64,000 nucleotides of DNA, taken from NCBI RefSeq assembly GCF_004135405.1, contig NZ_CP035491.1, forward strand, positions 2,356,001-2,420,000, read 5' to 3'. Position numbers and translations under genes: made by a program. The notes beneath the pieces were generated by a model. It was not told the origin of the DNA. It worked only from the letters and a program-made list of their open reading frames with translations, and searched no databases. Positions 18,761 to 26,738 of the stretch are shown one piece after another. This DNA comes from Agromyces protaetiae. GTDB lineage: Bacteria > Actinomycetota > Actinomycetes > Actinomycetales > Microbacteriaceae. Each line of letters starts with the position of its first letter. The first letter of the stretch is position 1.

Positions 18761-18820
18761 ACGCCGTTCGTAGCGTCGAGACCGCGGGACAACGTGTTCG
18801 CCGCAGCAGGAGGCGAATTC

Positions 18821-19588
18821 GTGGCGATCGGGTCGGCAGGGTACCAGCGGGTCGGAGCATCGGCGGCGGAACGGCCGTTGCGGCTCGTGGCACTGACGCA
18901 CGGCGCCCCGTCGGCCGAGAACCGCGAGGCCGTCATGCGGCTCGTCGACGGCGTCTCGAGCGCACGCCCGAGCGGCGACATCTCGATCACGTTCGTCGAC
19001 GCCGCCCACACCGATGTCGCGACGGCGCTCGCCGAGAGCGTGCGCGACCCCGAGGCGGTCATCGTGCCGCTCGTGCTGAGCGCGGGCTTCCACGTGCGCA
19101 CGGGGCTCACGCGCGGCATCGATCGGCTCTCGGGCGCCGGTGCGACCCTCGCCGACCCGCTCGGGCCCGACGAGCGTCTCATCGACGTGCTCGAGGCGCG
19201 GCTCGAGCCGCACCTCGACGACAACGTCTCCATCGTGCTCGCCGCAGCCGGCTCGAACGATCCCCGGGCAGTGCGCGAGTGCTTCGAGACCGCGCGGATG
19301 CTCGCCGCGAGGCTCGGCCGACAGGTGACGGTGGGCTTCATCGCCGCCGCGATCCCGCGGCTGCCCGACGCGATCGAGATGGTGCGCGCGGTGCATCCCC
19401 GCTCGACGGTCGTCGTCTCGGCGTACCTCCTCGCTCCGGGCACGTTCTACGACGCCGTGCAGCAGGCGGGCGCCGATCGGGTGACGGCGCCGCTCCTGCT
19501 CCCTGGCCAGTCTGCACCCGCGCCCCTCGTCGACCTCGTGCTCGAGCGCTCGGAGTCGCGCGACGACGATTGGGAACTCGAGGACTGA
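18821..19588 (+). CDS. CbiX/SirB-type sirohydrochlorin chelatase
   Basis: 255 residues with two chelatase half-domains: LVALTHGAPSAENREAV with VIVPLVLSAGFHVRTGL, and SIVLAAAGSNDP with VVVSAYLLAPGTFYDAV. The His residues in the first half are the usual metal-chelation ligands. It inserts Fe or Co into sirohydrochlorin; siroheme serves nitrite and sulfite reductases. The GTG at 18821 is chosen because a perfect AGGAGG lies seven bases upstream (18808-18813); the frame is open back to 18794. The GlnR-like box upstream links it to nitrogen assimilation. No nitrite reductase genes lie beside it. Confidence 0.88.
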   Translation: MAIGSAGYQRVGASAAERPLRLVALTHGAPSAENREAVMRLVDGVSSARPSGDISITFVDAAHTDVATALAESVRDPEAVIVPLVLSAGFHVRTGLTRGIDRLSGAGATLADPLGPDERLIDVLEARLEPHLDDNVSIVLAAAGSNDPRAVRECFETARMLAARLGRQVTVGFIAAAIPRLPDAIEMVRAVHPRSTVVVSAYLLAPGTFYDAVQQAGADRVTAPLLLPGQSAPAPLVDLVLERSESRDDDWELED

Positions 19589-19601
19589 CGGGGCGGATGC
19601 C

Positions 19602-20369
19602 TCAGCCGCGCGCTGTGAGGACGATCGGGCCGTCTTCGGTGATCGCGACCGTGTGCTCGGAATGCGCGCCGCGTGAACCGTCGGCGCTGCGGAGCGTCCA
19701 GCCGTCGGGGTCGGTGAAGATGCGGTCGGTCGTGTGGAGGAACCACGGCTCGATCGCGATGACGAGGCCCGGCTTGAGCGGCAGTCCGCGACCGGGGCGG
19801 CCGGCATTCGGGATGTGCGGGTCGCCGTGCATGGTGCGGCCGACGCCGTGCCCGCCGAAGTCGGTGTTGACCGAGTAGCCGCCGGCCTTCGCGACATCCT
19901 GGATCGCACGGGAGATGTCGCCGATCTTGTTGCCGACGCGTGCCGCTTCGATGCCGGCGGCGAGGGCGCGCTCGGTCGTGTCGATGAGCTTCAGGTCTTC
20001 GCCGCGAGGCGTGCCGACGACGAGCGAGATCGCCGAGTCGGAGACCCAGCCGTTCACCGAGGCCGCGAAGTCGAGGCTCAGGAGGTCGCCGTCTTTCAGG
20101 CGGTAGTCGTGGGGGAGGCCGTGCAGCACGGCGTCGTTGACCGACGTGCAGATGACCTTTCCGAACGGGCTCGCGCCGAACGAGGGGTGGTAGTCGATGT
20201 AGCAGCTCTCGGCGCCGGCCTTGCGGATCATCTCGTGCGCGAGGGCATCGAGGTCGAGCAGGTTGACGCCGACTGCGGCGGCCTTGGAGGTCGCCTCGAG
20301 CACGCTCGCGACGAAGCGCCCTGCTGCGCGCATCTCTTCGATTTCGGCGGGGGTCCGGAGTTCGATCAC
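19602..20369 (-). CDS. map: Methionine aminopeptidase, type I
   Basis: 255 residues. Removes N-terminal Met from nascent proteins. Metal ligands of the pita-bread fold are visible: D in SLDFAASVNGW, D in VSDSAIS, H in GHGVGRTMHGDPHIPN, E in IAIEPWF and E in HSEHTVAI. The GTG at 20369 (VIELRTPAEIEEMR) matches family starts, and a CAGAAT hexamer ends six bases upstream; a GTG-started frame extends to 20411 without support. Converges with the CbiX gene. Confidence 0.95.
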   Translation of the reverse strand: MIELRTPAEIEEMRAAGRFVASVLEATSKAAAVGVNLLDLDALAHEMIRKAGAESCYIDYHPSFGASPFGKVICTSVNDAVLHGLPHDYRLKDGDLLSLDFAASVNGWVSDSAISLVVGTPRGEDLKLIDTTERALAAGIEAARVGNKIGDISRAIQDVAKAGGYSVNTDFGGHGVGRTMHGDPHIPNAGRPGRGLPLKPGLVIAIEPWFLHTTDRIFTDPDGWTLRSADGSRGAHSEHTVAITEDGPIVLTARG

Positions 20370-20375
20370 GGTTCC

Positions 20376-20381
20376 ATTCTG
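20376..20381 (-). promoter_or_regulatory. -10 element of leaderless map
   Basis: Minus-strand CAGAAT followed by six bases and the GTG at 20369. The same hexamer is used at the rplS promoter. Confidence 0.4.
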
Positions 20382-20430
20382 TCTGCTCAGCCCTGAGTGA
20401 ACACCATGCACGCGCCCACGATGTGCGCAT

Positions 20431-20436
20431 TACGCT
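20431..20436 (+). promoter_or_regulatory. -10 element of leaderless membrane-protein gene
   Basis: TACGCT, six bases, then the ATG at 20443; no Shine-Dalgarno. Confidence 0.5.
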
Positions 20437-20442
20437 TGGCGC

Positions 20443-20964
20443 ATGATCCTGCGGCGCGTGTTCTACCGGTGGCTGTTCATCGCCGTGGTGGTGCTGCCGC
20501 TCTGGCTCGCGATCGGCTGGGCGATCTTCGGCTCCGGCGGATGGGGCACGCTCGGGCTCCTCATCGTGCTTCCGGCATCGTTCCTGGCGCTCTTCGTCAT
20601 CGCGATCATCGTGCGCGCCAGGCCGACCGTGCGCGAGCAGAAGGCCGTGTCGTGGGGCGATGTCGGAGTGCTGGGCGCGTGGCACGCGTCGATCGTCGCG
20701 GCCGGGTTCTACGGCGATGCCGCGGTCGGCTTCGGGGTGCTCGCGATCGCCCTGTCGGTCGTCGCATTCTGGTGGGCGCTCGTGCAGTTGCTGCGCGACG
20801 GCGCGCGGCGTGTGCAGGCGACGATGGACGAGTTCGAGCGGGTCGCGGCGCAGCAGCGCGGCGAGGCCCCGACGAAGCTTCCGCCGGTCGACGCGGGCGA
20901 GGTCATCGTCGTCCGCGAGTCGCGGCCGTCGCCCGAGCAAGACGGCCCGGCACGGCCCGAGTAG
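20443..20964 (+). CDS. Small multispanning membrane protein, unknown function
   Basis: 173 residues. Four hydrophobic segments: about 9-28 (WLFIAVVVLPLWLAIGWAIF), 34-57, 73-91 and 96-112, followed by a cytoplasmic coiled-coil-like stretch (RRVQATMDEFERVAAQQ) and a Pro-rich tail. I do not recognise a named family; similar short proteins are sometimes labelled transporter permeases without evidence. It is divergent from map, and its start is supported by a leaderless -10. Confidence 0.7.
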   Translation: MILRRVFYRWLFIAVVVLPLWLAIGWAIFGSGGWGTLGLLIVLPASFLALFVIAIIVRARPTVREQKAVSWGDVGVLGAWHASIVAAGFYGDAAVGFGVLAIALSVVAFWWALVQLLRDGARRVQATMDEFERVAAQQRGEAPTKLPPVDAGEVIVVRESRPSPEQDGPARPE

Positions 20965-21027
20965 CGGGTGTGCGGGCGGTCCTCACGACCGCAGACGGTG
21001 GCCCCGGGGCATCCGCGCTCGCGTGCT

Positions 21028-21056
21028 TTTGCCCGAACAGGGCAGGATCTGGCAGA
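21028..21056 (+). promoter_or_regulatory. Promoter of rplS
   Basis: TTGCCC, an 18-base spacer, then CAGAAT in the context CTGGCAGAATAGTCG: a good housekeeping-sigma match by spacing. It would start an mRNA whose leader carries the structured region 21067-21131. Confidence 0.5.
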
Positions 21057-21066
21057 ATAGTCGATT

Positions 21067-21131
21067 GTGCCGCCGCAGGTCTCTGCCTCCGGGGAGCACG
21101 CAACGCACGGCCTCGCCCGTGCAGGCGGCAC
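21067..21131 (+). ncRNA. Structured 5' leader of rplS (possible L19 leader)
   Basis: An outer stem pairs GTGCCGCC (21067-21074) with GGCGGCAC (21124-21131). Inside are a GCACGG/CCGTGC hairpin (21105-21110 with 21117-21122) and a short CTCC/GGAG hairpin. The arms are perfect complements. Ribosomal-protein leaders that bind their own product are known for L19 in other phyla; the identity here is inference from position and folding only. Confidence 0.4.
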
Positions 21132-21189
21132 CAGACACTTTCCCATTGATCCGCGTTCGACCGGTTGCGGGCGCAGAGAGCGAACCATC

Positions 21190-21537
21190 ATGAACATCCT
21201 CGACCACGTCGACGCAGCGAGCCTGCGCTCGGACATCCCCGAGTTCCGCCCCGGCGACACCGTCAAGGTGCACGTGAACATCATCGAAGGCTCGCGCGCC
21301 CGCGTGCAGGTCTTCCAGGGCGTCGTCATCGGCCGTCAGGGCGAGGGCGTCCGCGAGACCTTCACGGTCCGCAAGATCAGTTTCCAGGTCGGCGTCGAGC
21401 GCAAGTTCCCGGTCCACTCGCCGATCATCGAGAAGATCGAGGTCGTCACGCGCGGTGACGTCCGTCGCGCGAAGCTGTACTACCTCCGCGAGCTCCGCGG
21501 CAAGAAGGCGAAGATCAAGGAGAAGCGCGACAACTGA
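21190..21537 (+). CDS. rplS: 50S ribosomal protein L19
   Basis: 115 residues, standard L19 length. [23 protein letters not shown], then [21 protein letters not shown] and [19 protein letters not shown]. Located at the 30S-50S interface. No strong Shine-Dalgarno directly precedes the ATG apart from GAGAG in gcaGAGAGcgaacc. The upstream leader is probably regulatory. Confidence 0.98.
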   Translation: MNILDHVDAASLRSDIPEFRPGDTVKVHVNIIEGSRARVQVFQGVVIGRQGEGVRETFTVRKISFQVGVERKFPVHSPIIEKIEVVTRGDVRRAKLYYLRELRGKKAKIKEKRDN

Positions 21538-21583
21538 TCGCGTCTCCGTGTCGCGCGTCGGCGTGCACATGTGAATCGTCCGG

Positions 21584-21613
21584 ACTCCCCGCCCCTACAC
21601 TTGGGTGGGGAGT
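21584..21613 (+). terminator. Hairpin between rplS and lepB
   Basis: ACTCCCC (21584-21590) pairs perfectly with GGGGAGT (21607-21613), with GCCC/GGGT pairing extending the stem. Only a weak T-rich stretch (GTTTAAAC) follows, so termination may be partial. The loop contains TACACT, which could be the lepB -10. Confidence 0.5.
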
Positions 21614-21636
21614 TCGACGTTTAAACGAACAGGTCA

Positions 21637-22395
21637 ATGACAGAAGACACACGCACCATGCCAGACGGCGACGAGGTCGACGGGAAAGCAGCAGCGAAGC
21701 CGACCAGGGGCCGGAGTGCGCTGCTCTTCCTCCGCGACCTCCTCGTGATCTTCGTCGTCGCGGTCCTCGTCTCGTTCCTCATCAAGACGTTCCTCATCAG
21801 GTCGTTCTTCATCCCGTCGCAGTCGATGGAGCAGACGCTCGAGATCGACGACCGCATCATCGTCAACCAGCTCGTCCCCGACCTGGCGCCGCTCGAGCAC
21901 GGCGACGTCGTGGTCTTCAAAGATCCCGGCGGATGGCTCACACCGCGCCCCGAGCCCGAGCAACCGCCGCTCGTGGCGGCCGTCGACTGGTTCCTCGCGT
22001 TCGTGGGCCTCTCGGCGCCCGACTCCAACGACCACCTCGTGAAGCGCGTCATCGGGCTCCCGGGCGACCACGTCGTGTGCTGCAACGCGCTCGGCCAGAT
22101 GAGCGTCAACGGCATCCCGCTCGACGAGCCCTACGTGACGCTCCCGCCCGGTGAGAGCCGGGTGTCGCGCGACGACTTCGACCAGGTCGTGCCCGAGGGC
22201 ATGCTGTGGGTCATGGGCGACAACCGGTGGGATTCGAAAGACTCCCGCTACAACGCCGACACGCCCCTCAAGGGGTTCGTCCCGATCGACAACGTCGTCG
22301 GCAAGGCGTTCGTCGTGAGCTGGCCCGTCGAGCACTGGACGTGGCTCGGCAACTACCCCGAGGTGTTCGCCGGCGTCGACGAAGCGAAGGGCTGA
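21637..22395 (+). CDS. lepB: Signal peptidase I
   Basis: 252 residues, N-terminal membrane helix about 28-52. Catalytic Ser63 lies in PSQSMEQTL, just outside the helix, and catalytic Lys136 in HLVKRVIGLPGD; box E is GMLWVMGDNRWDSKDSR. Cleaves Sec and Tat signal peptides at the outer face. An internal ATG at codon 8 (MPDGDEVDG) is an alternative start. rnhB follows after one base. Confidence 0.96.
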   Translation: MTEDTRTMPDGDEVDGKAAAKPTRGRSALLFLRDLLVIFVVAVLVSFLIKTFLIRSFFIPSQSMEQTLEIDDRIIVNQLVPDLAPLEHGDVVVFKDPGGWLTPRPEPEQPPLVAAVDWFLAFVGLSAPDSNDHLVKRVIGLPGDHVVCCNALGQMSVNGIPLDEPYVTLPPGESRVSRDDFDQVVPEGMLWVMGDNRWDSKDSRYNADTPLKGFVPIDNVVGKAFVVSWPVEHWTWLGNYPEVFAGVDEAKG

Positions 22396-22396
22396 C

Positions 22397-23083
22397 GTGG
22401 CCGCGGGCCGGGCGCCGTCGCTCAAGCTCGAGCGGTCCCTTCTCGACGAGGGGGCGCCCGTCGTGCTCGCGTGCGACGAGGTCGGTCGCGGTGCGCTCGC
22501 CGGGCCCGTCACGGTCGGCATCGTCGTCATCGACCCGACGGTGAAGCGCATTCCGGCGGGTCTCCGCGACTCCAAGCTCCTGCCCGAGCCCAAGCGCGAG
22601 CTTCTCGCGCCGCGTGCGGCGGCGTGGGTGCGCGGATGGGCCGTGGGCGAGGCATCCGCCGCCGAGATCGACGAACTCGGCATCATGGCGTGCCTCGGGC
22701 TCGCAGGCGCCCGCGCCTACGCGACCCTCGGCGAGGCGATCGAACTGCCGAGCGGCGCGCCGCTCGTGCTCGACGGCAACTTCGACTGGATCGGCACGCC
22801 CATCGAACGGCGCGCCCGGGTCATCACGCGCATCAAGGCCGACCGGGACTGCGCGTCGGTGTCCGCGGCATCCGTCATCGCCAAGGTGCACCGCGACCGC
22901 GCGATGCGCCGCGCGCACGACGAGCTTCCGCTCTACGCGTGGGACGAGAACAAGGGGTACTCGACGCGCGCGCATTTCGCGGCACTCGACGAACATGGTC
23001 CGAGCGCCCTGCACCGGCACACGTGGCTGCACGATCGCACCGAGCCCGAGGCTCCGGCGCTCTTCGACCTCGGCGTAGGATGA
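22397..23083 (+). CDS. rnhB: Ribonuclease HII
   Basis: 228 residues, GTG start one base after lepB. Removes ribonucleotides from RNA-DNA hybrids. Active-site acids: D27 and E28 in ACDEVGRGALAGP, D126 in VLDGNFDW and D149 in IKADRD, followed by SVSAASVIAKVHRD. The order lepB-rnhB-DUF2469 is conserved in actinobacteria. Confidence 0.95.
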   Translation: MAAGRAPSLKLERSLLDEGAPVVLACDEVGRGALAGPVTVGIVVIDPTVKRIPAGLRDSKLLPEPKRELLAPRAAAWVRGWAVGEASAAEIDELGIMACLGLAGARAYATLGEAIELPSGAPLVLDGNFDWIGTPIERRARVITRIKADRDCASVSAASVIAKVHRDRAMRRAHDELPLYAWDENKGYSTRAHFAALDEHGPSALHRHTWLHDRTEPEAPALFDLGVG

Positions 23084-23088
23084 GTGCG

Positions 23089-23412
23089 ATGGACGAGGAA
23101 GAATTCGACGACTACGACCGTGAGGTCGAGCTGGCCCTGTACCGCGAGTATCGCGACATCGTGTCGCAGTTCCGGTACGTGGTCGAGACCGAGCGGCGCT
23201 TCTACCTCGCGAACGAGGTCGAGCTCGTCCGTCGCGACACCGAGCACGACTTCTACTTCGAGCTCACGATGAAAGACGTCTGGGTCTGGGACGTCTACCG
23301 CGCCGACCGCTTCGTCAAGAGCGTGCGCGTGCTGACCTTCAAAGACGTCAACGTCGAAGAGCTCGCGACGCGCGAGTTCGAGTTGCCGAAAGAGCTCGCG
23401 CTCGACGAGTGA
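23089..23412 (+). CDS. DUF2469 family protein
   Basis: 107 residues, acidic N-terminus MDEEEFDDYDRE, then the invariant family block YREYRDIVSQFRYVVETERR and DFYFELTMKDVWVWD. Function unknown; found almost only in actinobacteria next to rnhB and yraN. The ATG at 23089 is chosen because AGGA lies eight bases upstream (and TAGGAT at 23076-23081 could be a leaderless -10 inside rnhB); an ATG at 23080 overlapping the rnhB stop would add three residues. Confidence 0.92.
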   Translation: MDEEEFDDYDREVELALYREYRDIVSQFRYVVETERRFYLANEVELVRRDTEHDFYFELTMKDVWVWDVYRADRFVKSVRVLTFKDVNVEELATREFELPKELALDE

Positions 23413-23558
23413 CGCGCGTGCGCGCTTCGAACGGCGGCCGGATGTCTCCGCCGACGTCTCCTGCACAGTGCGGGCGCTCCGTGGGTTGTCCACCCCGCAC
23501 CTGATCGACGCCTGATCGGGCGCTCCGCGCCGCGACCCTGGTCGCGGAGGTGGTGCGA

Positions 23559-23915
23559 ATGGCCCACAACACGGAACTCGGCCGGCACGGCGAACAGATC
23601 GCCGCCGGTCATCTCGAAGCCCGCGGAATGCAGATCCTCGATCGCAATTGGCGCTGCCCGATCGGCGAGCTCGATCTCGTCGCGCGTGACGGGCGCGACA
23701 CGGTGTTCGTCGAGGTGAAGACTCGTACGACGGCGGCCTTCGGGCATCCGTTCGAGGCGATCACGGCGCTGAAGCTCGCGCGGTTGCGCCGACTCGCGCT
23801 CGCGTGGTGCGAGCAGTCCGAGGCGCCGGTGGGGCGTATCCGCATCGATGCGATCTCGGTACTGGCGCCGACCGACGCGCCCGCGTTCGTCGAGCACCTC
23901 GAGGGGATCGGCTGA
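23559..23915 (+). CDS. yraN: YraN/UPF0102 family nuclease-like protein
   Basis: 118 residues. Restriction-endonuclease-like fold: LGRHGEQIAAGHLEARG, then the PD-(D/E)xK-type core GELDLVARDG and VFVEVKTRT. Proposed to act in DNA processing with ComM and DprA, but unproven. The ATG at 23559 is preceded by GGAGG eight bases upstream. It overlaps comM by one base. The 146-base gap before it shows only a copy of GGATGTCTC (23440-23448) and a CTGATCG direct repeat. Confidence 0.92.
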   Translation: MAHNTELGRHGEQIAAGHLEARGMQILDRNWRCPIGELDLVARDGRDTVFVEVKTRTTAAFGHPFEAITALKLARLRRLALAWCEQSEAPVGRIRIDAISVLAPTDAPAFVEHLEGIG

Positions 23916-25477
23916 TGCCCGTCGGACGCACGCGCTCGGTCGCGATGCTCGGACTTTCGGGGTCGGTCGTCGACGTCGAGGCCGACCTCGCGGCGCAGTT
24001 GCCCTCGCTCGCCATCATCGGGCTGCCCGACGCCTCGCTCGCCGAGGCGCGCGACCGGGTGCGGTCGGCCGCGACGAATGCCGGATGCCCCCTGCCGCAG
24101 CGTCGGCTCACGGTGAACCTCTCACCGGCGTCGCTGCCGAAGAATGGATCGGGCTTCGATCTCAGCATCGCGCTCGCCTGCCTTGCGGCCGCAGGCGAGA
24201 TCGATGCGGCATCCGTCGACCGCGTCGTCCACCTCGGCGAGCTCGGACTCGACGGGCGCGTGCGTCCGATCGCCGGGGTGCTGCCCGCGGTGCTCGCGGC
24301 CGCCCGCGCCGGACACGACACCGTCATGGTCCCCGAGGCCAACGCGGCGGAGGCGCGTCTCGTGCCGGGCGTCGACGTCATCGCCGTGGGCTCGCTGCTC
24401 GAGGCCGCGATCCGTCATGGCGGGCGGTACGACCCCGCGGGCCTCGACGCGTTCGCGGCATTGCCCGCTCCACGGCTCGAGCCGACCGGAGCATCCGAAT
24501 CGCCGGCGCCGGTCGGGGATCTCGCCGAGGTGGCGGGCAACCGCGACGCGGTCGATGCCCTGCTCGTCGCCGCGGCCGGCGGTCACCATGTGTTCCTCGA
24601 AGGGCCGCCCGGCGCCGGAAAGACGATGCTCGCCTCGCGATTGCCGGGAATCCTGCCCGACCTCGACGCCGACCGCGCTCTCGAAGTGGCCTCGATCCGA
24701 TCGCTCGCCGGGGAGGCACCGCCGGGCGGGCTGAGTCTCCGGCCCCCGTTCGAAGCGCCCCACCACACGGCGTCGGCCGCCGCGATGATCGGCGGCGGCA
24801 GTCGGATGCTCCGCCCGGGCGCCGCGGCGCGCGCGACGCATGGCGTGCTCTTCCTCGACGAGGCGCCCGAGTTCGCCGCGTCCGTGCTCGACGTCTTGCG
24901 CCAGCCGCTCGAGTCCGGCAGTGTCTCGATCCACCGGGCGAGCGCGGTCGCGACCTTCCCCGCGCGTTTCCAACTCGTCCTCGCCGCGAACCCGTGCCCG
25001 TGCGGGCAGTACGGTCTGAAGGACGGCGAGTGCGTGTGCGCGCCCGTCGTGCGCAGACGCTACCTCGCGCGCATCTCGGGGCCGCTCCTCGACCGCGTCG
25101 ACATCCGCCTCCACGTACCGCGCATCACCGCTGCGAAGCTCCAGGCGGCCGTCGAAGAGCCGACCATGACGAGCGCCGAAGCGAGAGCGAAAGTCGTCGA
25201 GGCACGCCGGGTCGCGGCCGACCGACTGCGCGGAACGCCGTGGCGCACGAACGCCGAACTGCCCGGCCCGTGGATGCGGGGGAAGGGCCGCATGCACCCG
25301 GGAGGCAAAGCGACCGTGTCGCTCGACCGAGCCCTCGAACTGGGGGATGTCACGATGCGGGGGTACGACCGGGTGCTCAAGCTGGCCTGGACGATGGCAG
25401 ATCTCGACGGCGCAGCAGCGCCCGACAAGCATCACGTCGGCCACGCCTTGCTCCTCCGAAAGGGGATCGTGCGATGA
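23915..25477 (+). CDS. comM: Mg-chelatase-like AAA+ helicase ComM (YifB)
   Basis: 520 residues. N-terminal Lon-protease-like domain (MLGLSGSVVDVEADL, LPKNGSGFDLSIALA), then an AAA+ core with Walker A EGPPGAGKTM near 229-237 and Walker B GVLFLDEAPEF. A cysteine cluster NPCPCGQYG...CVC sits in the core, and the Mg-chelatase C-terminal helical domain follows. ComM promotes branch migration of incoming DNA in natural transformation. The start overlaps yraN and the end overlaps dprA (ATGA). Confidence 0.95.
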   Translation: MPVGRTRSVAMLGLSGSVVDVEADLAAQLPSLAIIGLPDASLAEARDRVRSAATNAGCPLPQRRLTVNLSPASLPKNGSGFDLSIALACLAAAGEIDAASVDRVVHLGELGLDGRVRPIAGVLPAVLAAARAGHDTVMVPEANAAEARLVPGVDVIAVGSLLEAAIRHGGRYDPAGLDAFAALPAPRLEPTGASESPAPVGDLAEVAGNRDAVDALLVAAAGGHHVFLEGPPGAGKTMLASRLPGILPDLDADRALEVASIRSLAGEAPPGGLSLRPPFEAPHHTASAAAMIGGGSRMLRPGAAARATHGVLFLDEAPEFAASVLDVLRQPLESGSVSIHRASAVATFPARFQLVLAANPCPCGQYGLKDGECVCAPVVRRRYLARISGPLLDRVDIRLHVPRITAAKLQAAVEEPTMTSAEARAKVVEARRVAADRLRGTPWRTNAELPGPWMRGKGRMHPGGKATVSLDRALELGDVTMRGYDRVLKLAWTMADLDGAAAPDKHHVGHALLLRKGIVR

Positions 25478-26706
25478 GCGCCGACGGCCTCCGCGCGGTC
25501 GACGGGCTCGCCCGCTCGCTCGCGCGCCCGCTTGCCGTGGTCGGACGCGAGCCGACCGACGAGACGATCGCACGTGTCTTCCTGGGCGCGATCGCCGAGC
25601 CCGGCGATGGAACGATGGGCAACGCGATCGAGGCGCTCGGCGCAGCACGCGTCGCGCGACTCGTGCACGAGCGCGCCTCGACCGGCGCGTTCGCCGAAGC
25701 GCTCGCGGAATCAGGCATCGTCGTCGAAGCCCGCGTACTCGCCGCCGCCGTCGAGCGATGGCTGCCCCGCATCGACGACGCCGCACTCGTGCGGTCGGTC
25801 GAGCAGGCCGGTCGCGTCGGCGCCCGTCTGCTGCTGCCGTCGGATGACTCGTGGCCCGTCGCGCTCGACGATCTCGGCGCGCACGCGCCGCTCGCGCTGT
25901 GGGTGCGGGGCGACGTCGGCCTGCTCGCCCGAGCCCGCCGGACGATCGCCCTCGTCGGCGCTCGCGCGGCGACGGGATACGGCGAGCATGTGGCTGTCGA
26001 ATCGGCCGCGGGGCTCTCAGACCGCGGATTCACGATCGTGTCGGGCGGGGCGTACGGCATCGACGGCGCGGCGCATCGGGCGACGCTCCGGGCGGGCGGC
26101 TCGACCGTGGCATTCCTCGCGGGCGGCGTCGATCGGTTCTATCCGGCCGGGCACGAGCAACTGCTCTCCCGGATCGTCGAGACCGGGGCCGTCGTATCGG
26201 AGCTGCCGTGCGGGCAGGCGCCGACGAAGTGGCGGTTCCTGAGTCGCAACCGGCTCATCGCGGCATCGACCGCCGCGACCGTCGTGCTCGAAGCCGGTTA
26301 CCGCTCGGGATCGCTCAACACCGCAGGGCATGCGTCGGAACTCGGGCGGCCGCTCGGCGCCGTGCCCGGACCGGTCACGAGCCCCGCCTCGGCGGGGTGC
26401 CATCGGCTGCTCCGCGAATTCGACGCGGTCTGCGTGACCGATGCCGGCCAGATGGCCGAGCTCGCACTCGGCACCTCGTTCGACGGCGACCTGCTCGACG
26501 GATTCGAGGCGTCGACGGCTGCGACGGCCGAGGGACTCCGCGTGCTCGACGCACTGAGTGCGCGTGCCACGAGACCGGTCGACGACGTCGCTCGACGGGC
26601 AGGCCTCGATCCGCGCACAGTGCGGAGCGTGCTGGGTTCGCTCGAAGCCGAGGGGCGCGCGAAGCGCGGATTCGACGGGTGGGTCTCGGTGCGGCGGGCC
26701 ACATAG
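25474..26706 (+). CDS. dprA: DNA processing protein DprA
   Basis: 410 residues. Rossmann core: IALVGARAATGYGEHVA, IVSGGAYGIDGAAHRATL (near 189), FLSRNRLIAASTAATVVLEAG and SGSLNTAGHASELGRPLGAVPGP. The C-terminal winged helix (PVDDVARRAGLDPRTV) is the DprA DML1-like domain. Loads RecA on transforming single-stranded DNA. Translationally coupled to comM. Presence of comM and dprA alone does not prove competence. Confidence 0.95.
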   Translation: MSADGLRAVDGLARSLARPLAVVGREPTDETIARVFLGAIAEPGDGTMGNAIEALGAARVARLVHERASTGAFAEALAESGIVVEARVLAAAVERWLPRIDDAALVRSVEQAGRVGARLLLPSDDSWPVALDDLGAHAPLALWVRGDVGLLARARRTIALVGARAATGYGEHVAVESAAGLSDRGFTIVSGGAYGIDGAAHRATLRAGGSTVAFLAGGVDRFYPAGHEQLLSRIVETGAVVSELPCGQAPTKWRFLSRNRLIAASTAATVVLEAGYRSGSLNTAGHASELGRPLGAVPGPVTSPASAGCHRLLREFDAVCVTDAGQMAELALGTSFDGDLLDGFEASTAATAEGLRVLDALSARATRPVDDVARRAGLDPRTVRSVLGSLEAEGRAKRGFDGWVSVRRAT

Positions 26707-26726
26707 CCGAGGTCGGCGGCGGGCCG

Positions 26727-26732
26727 TAGTCT
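26727..26732 (+). promoter_or_regulatory. -10 element of leaderless phosphodiesterase gene
   Basis: TAGTCT, six bases, then the GTG start at 26739. Confidence 0.5.
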
Positions 26733-26738
26733 GGCCGC

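Noticed and set aside
23492-23520. CTGATCG repeat before yraN as a regulatory site
   Set aside because: Two short imperfect copies with no symmetry or promoter spacing; too little to support a site.
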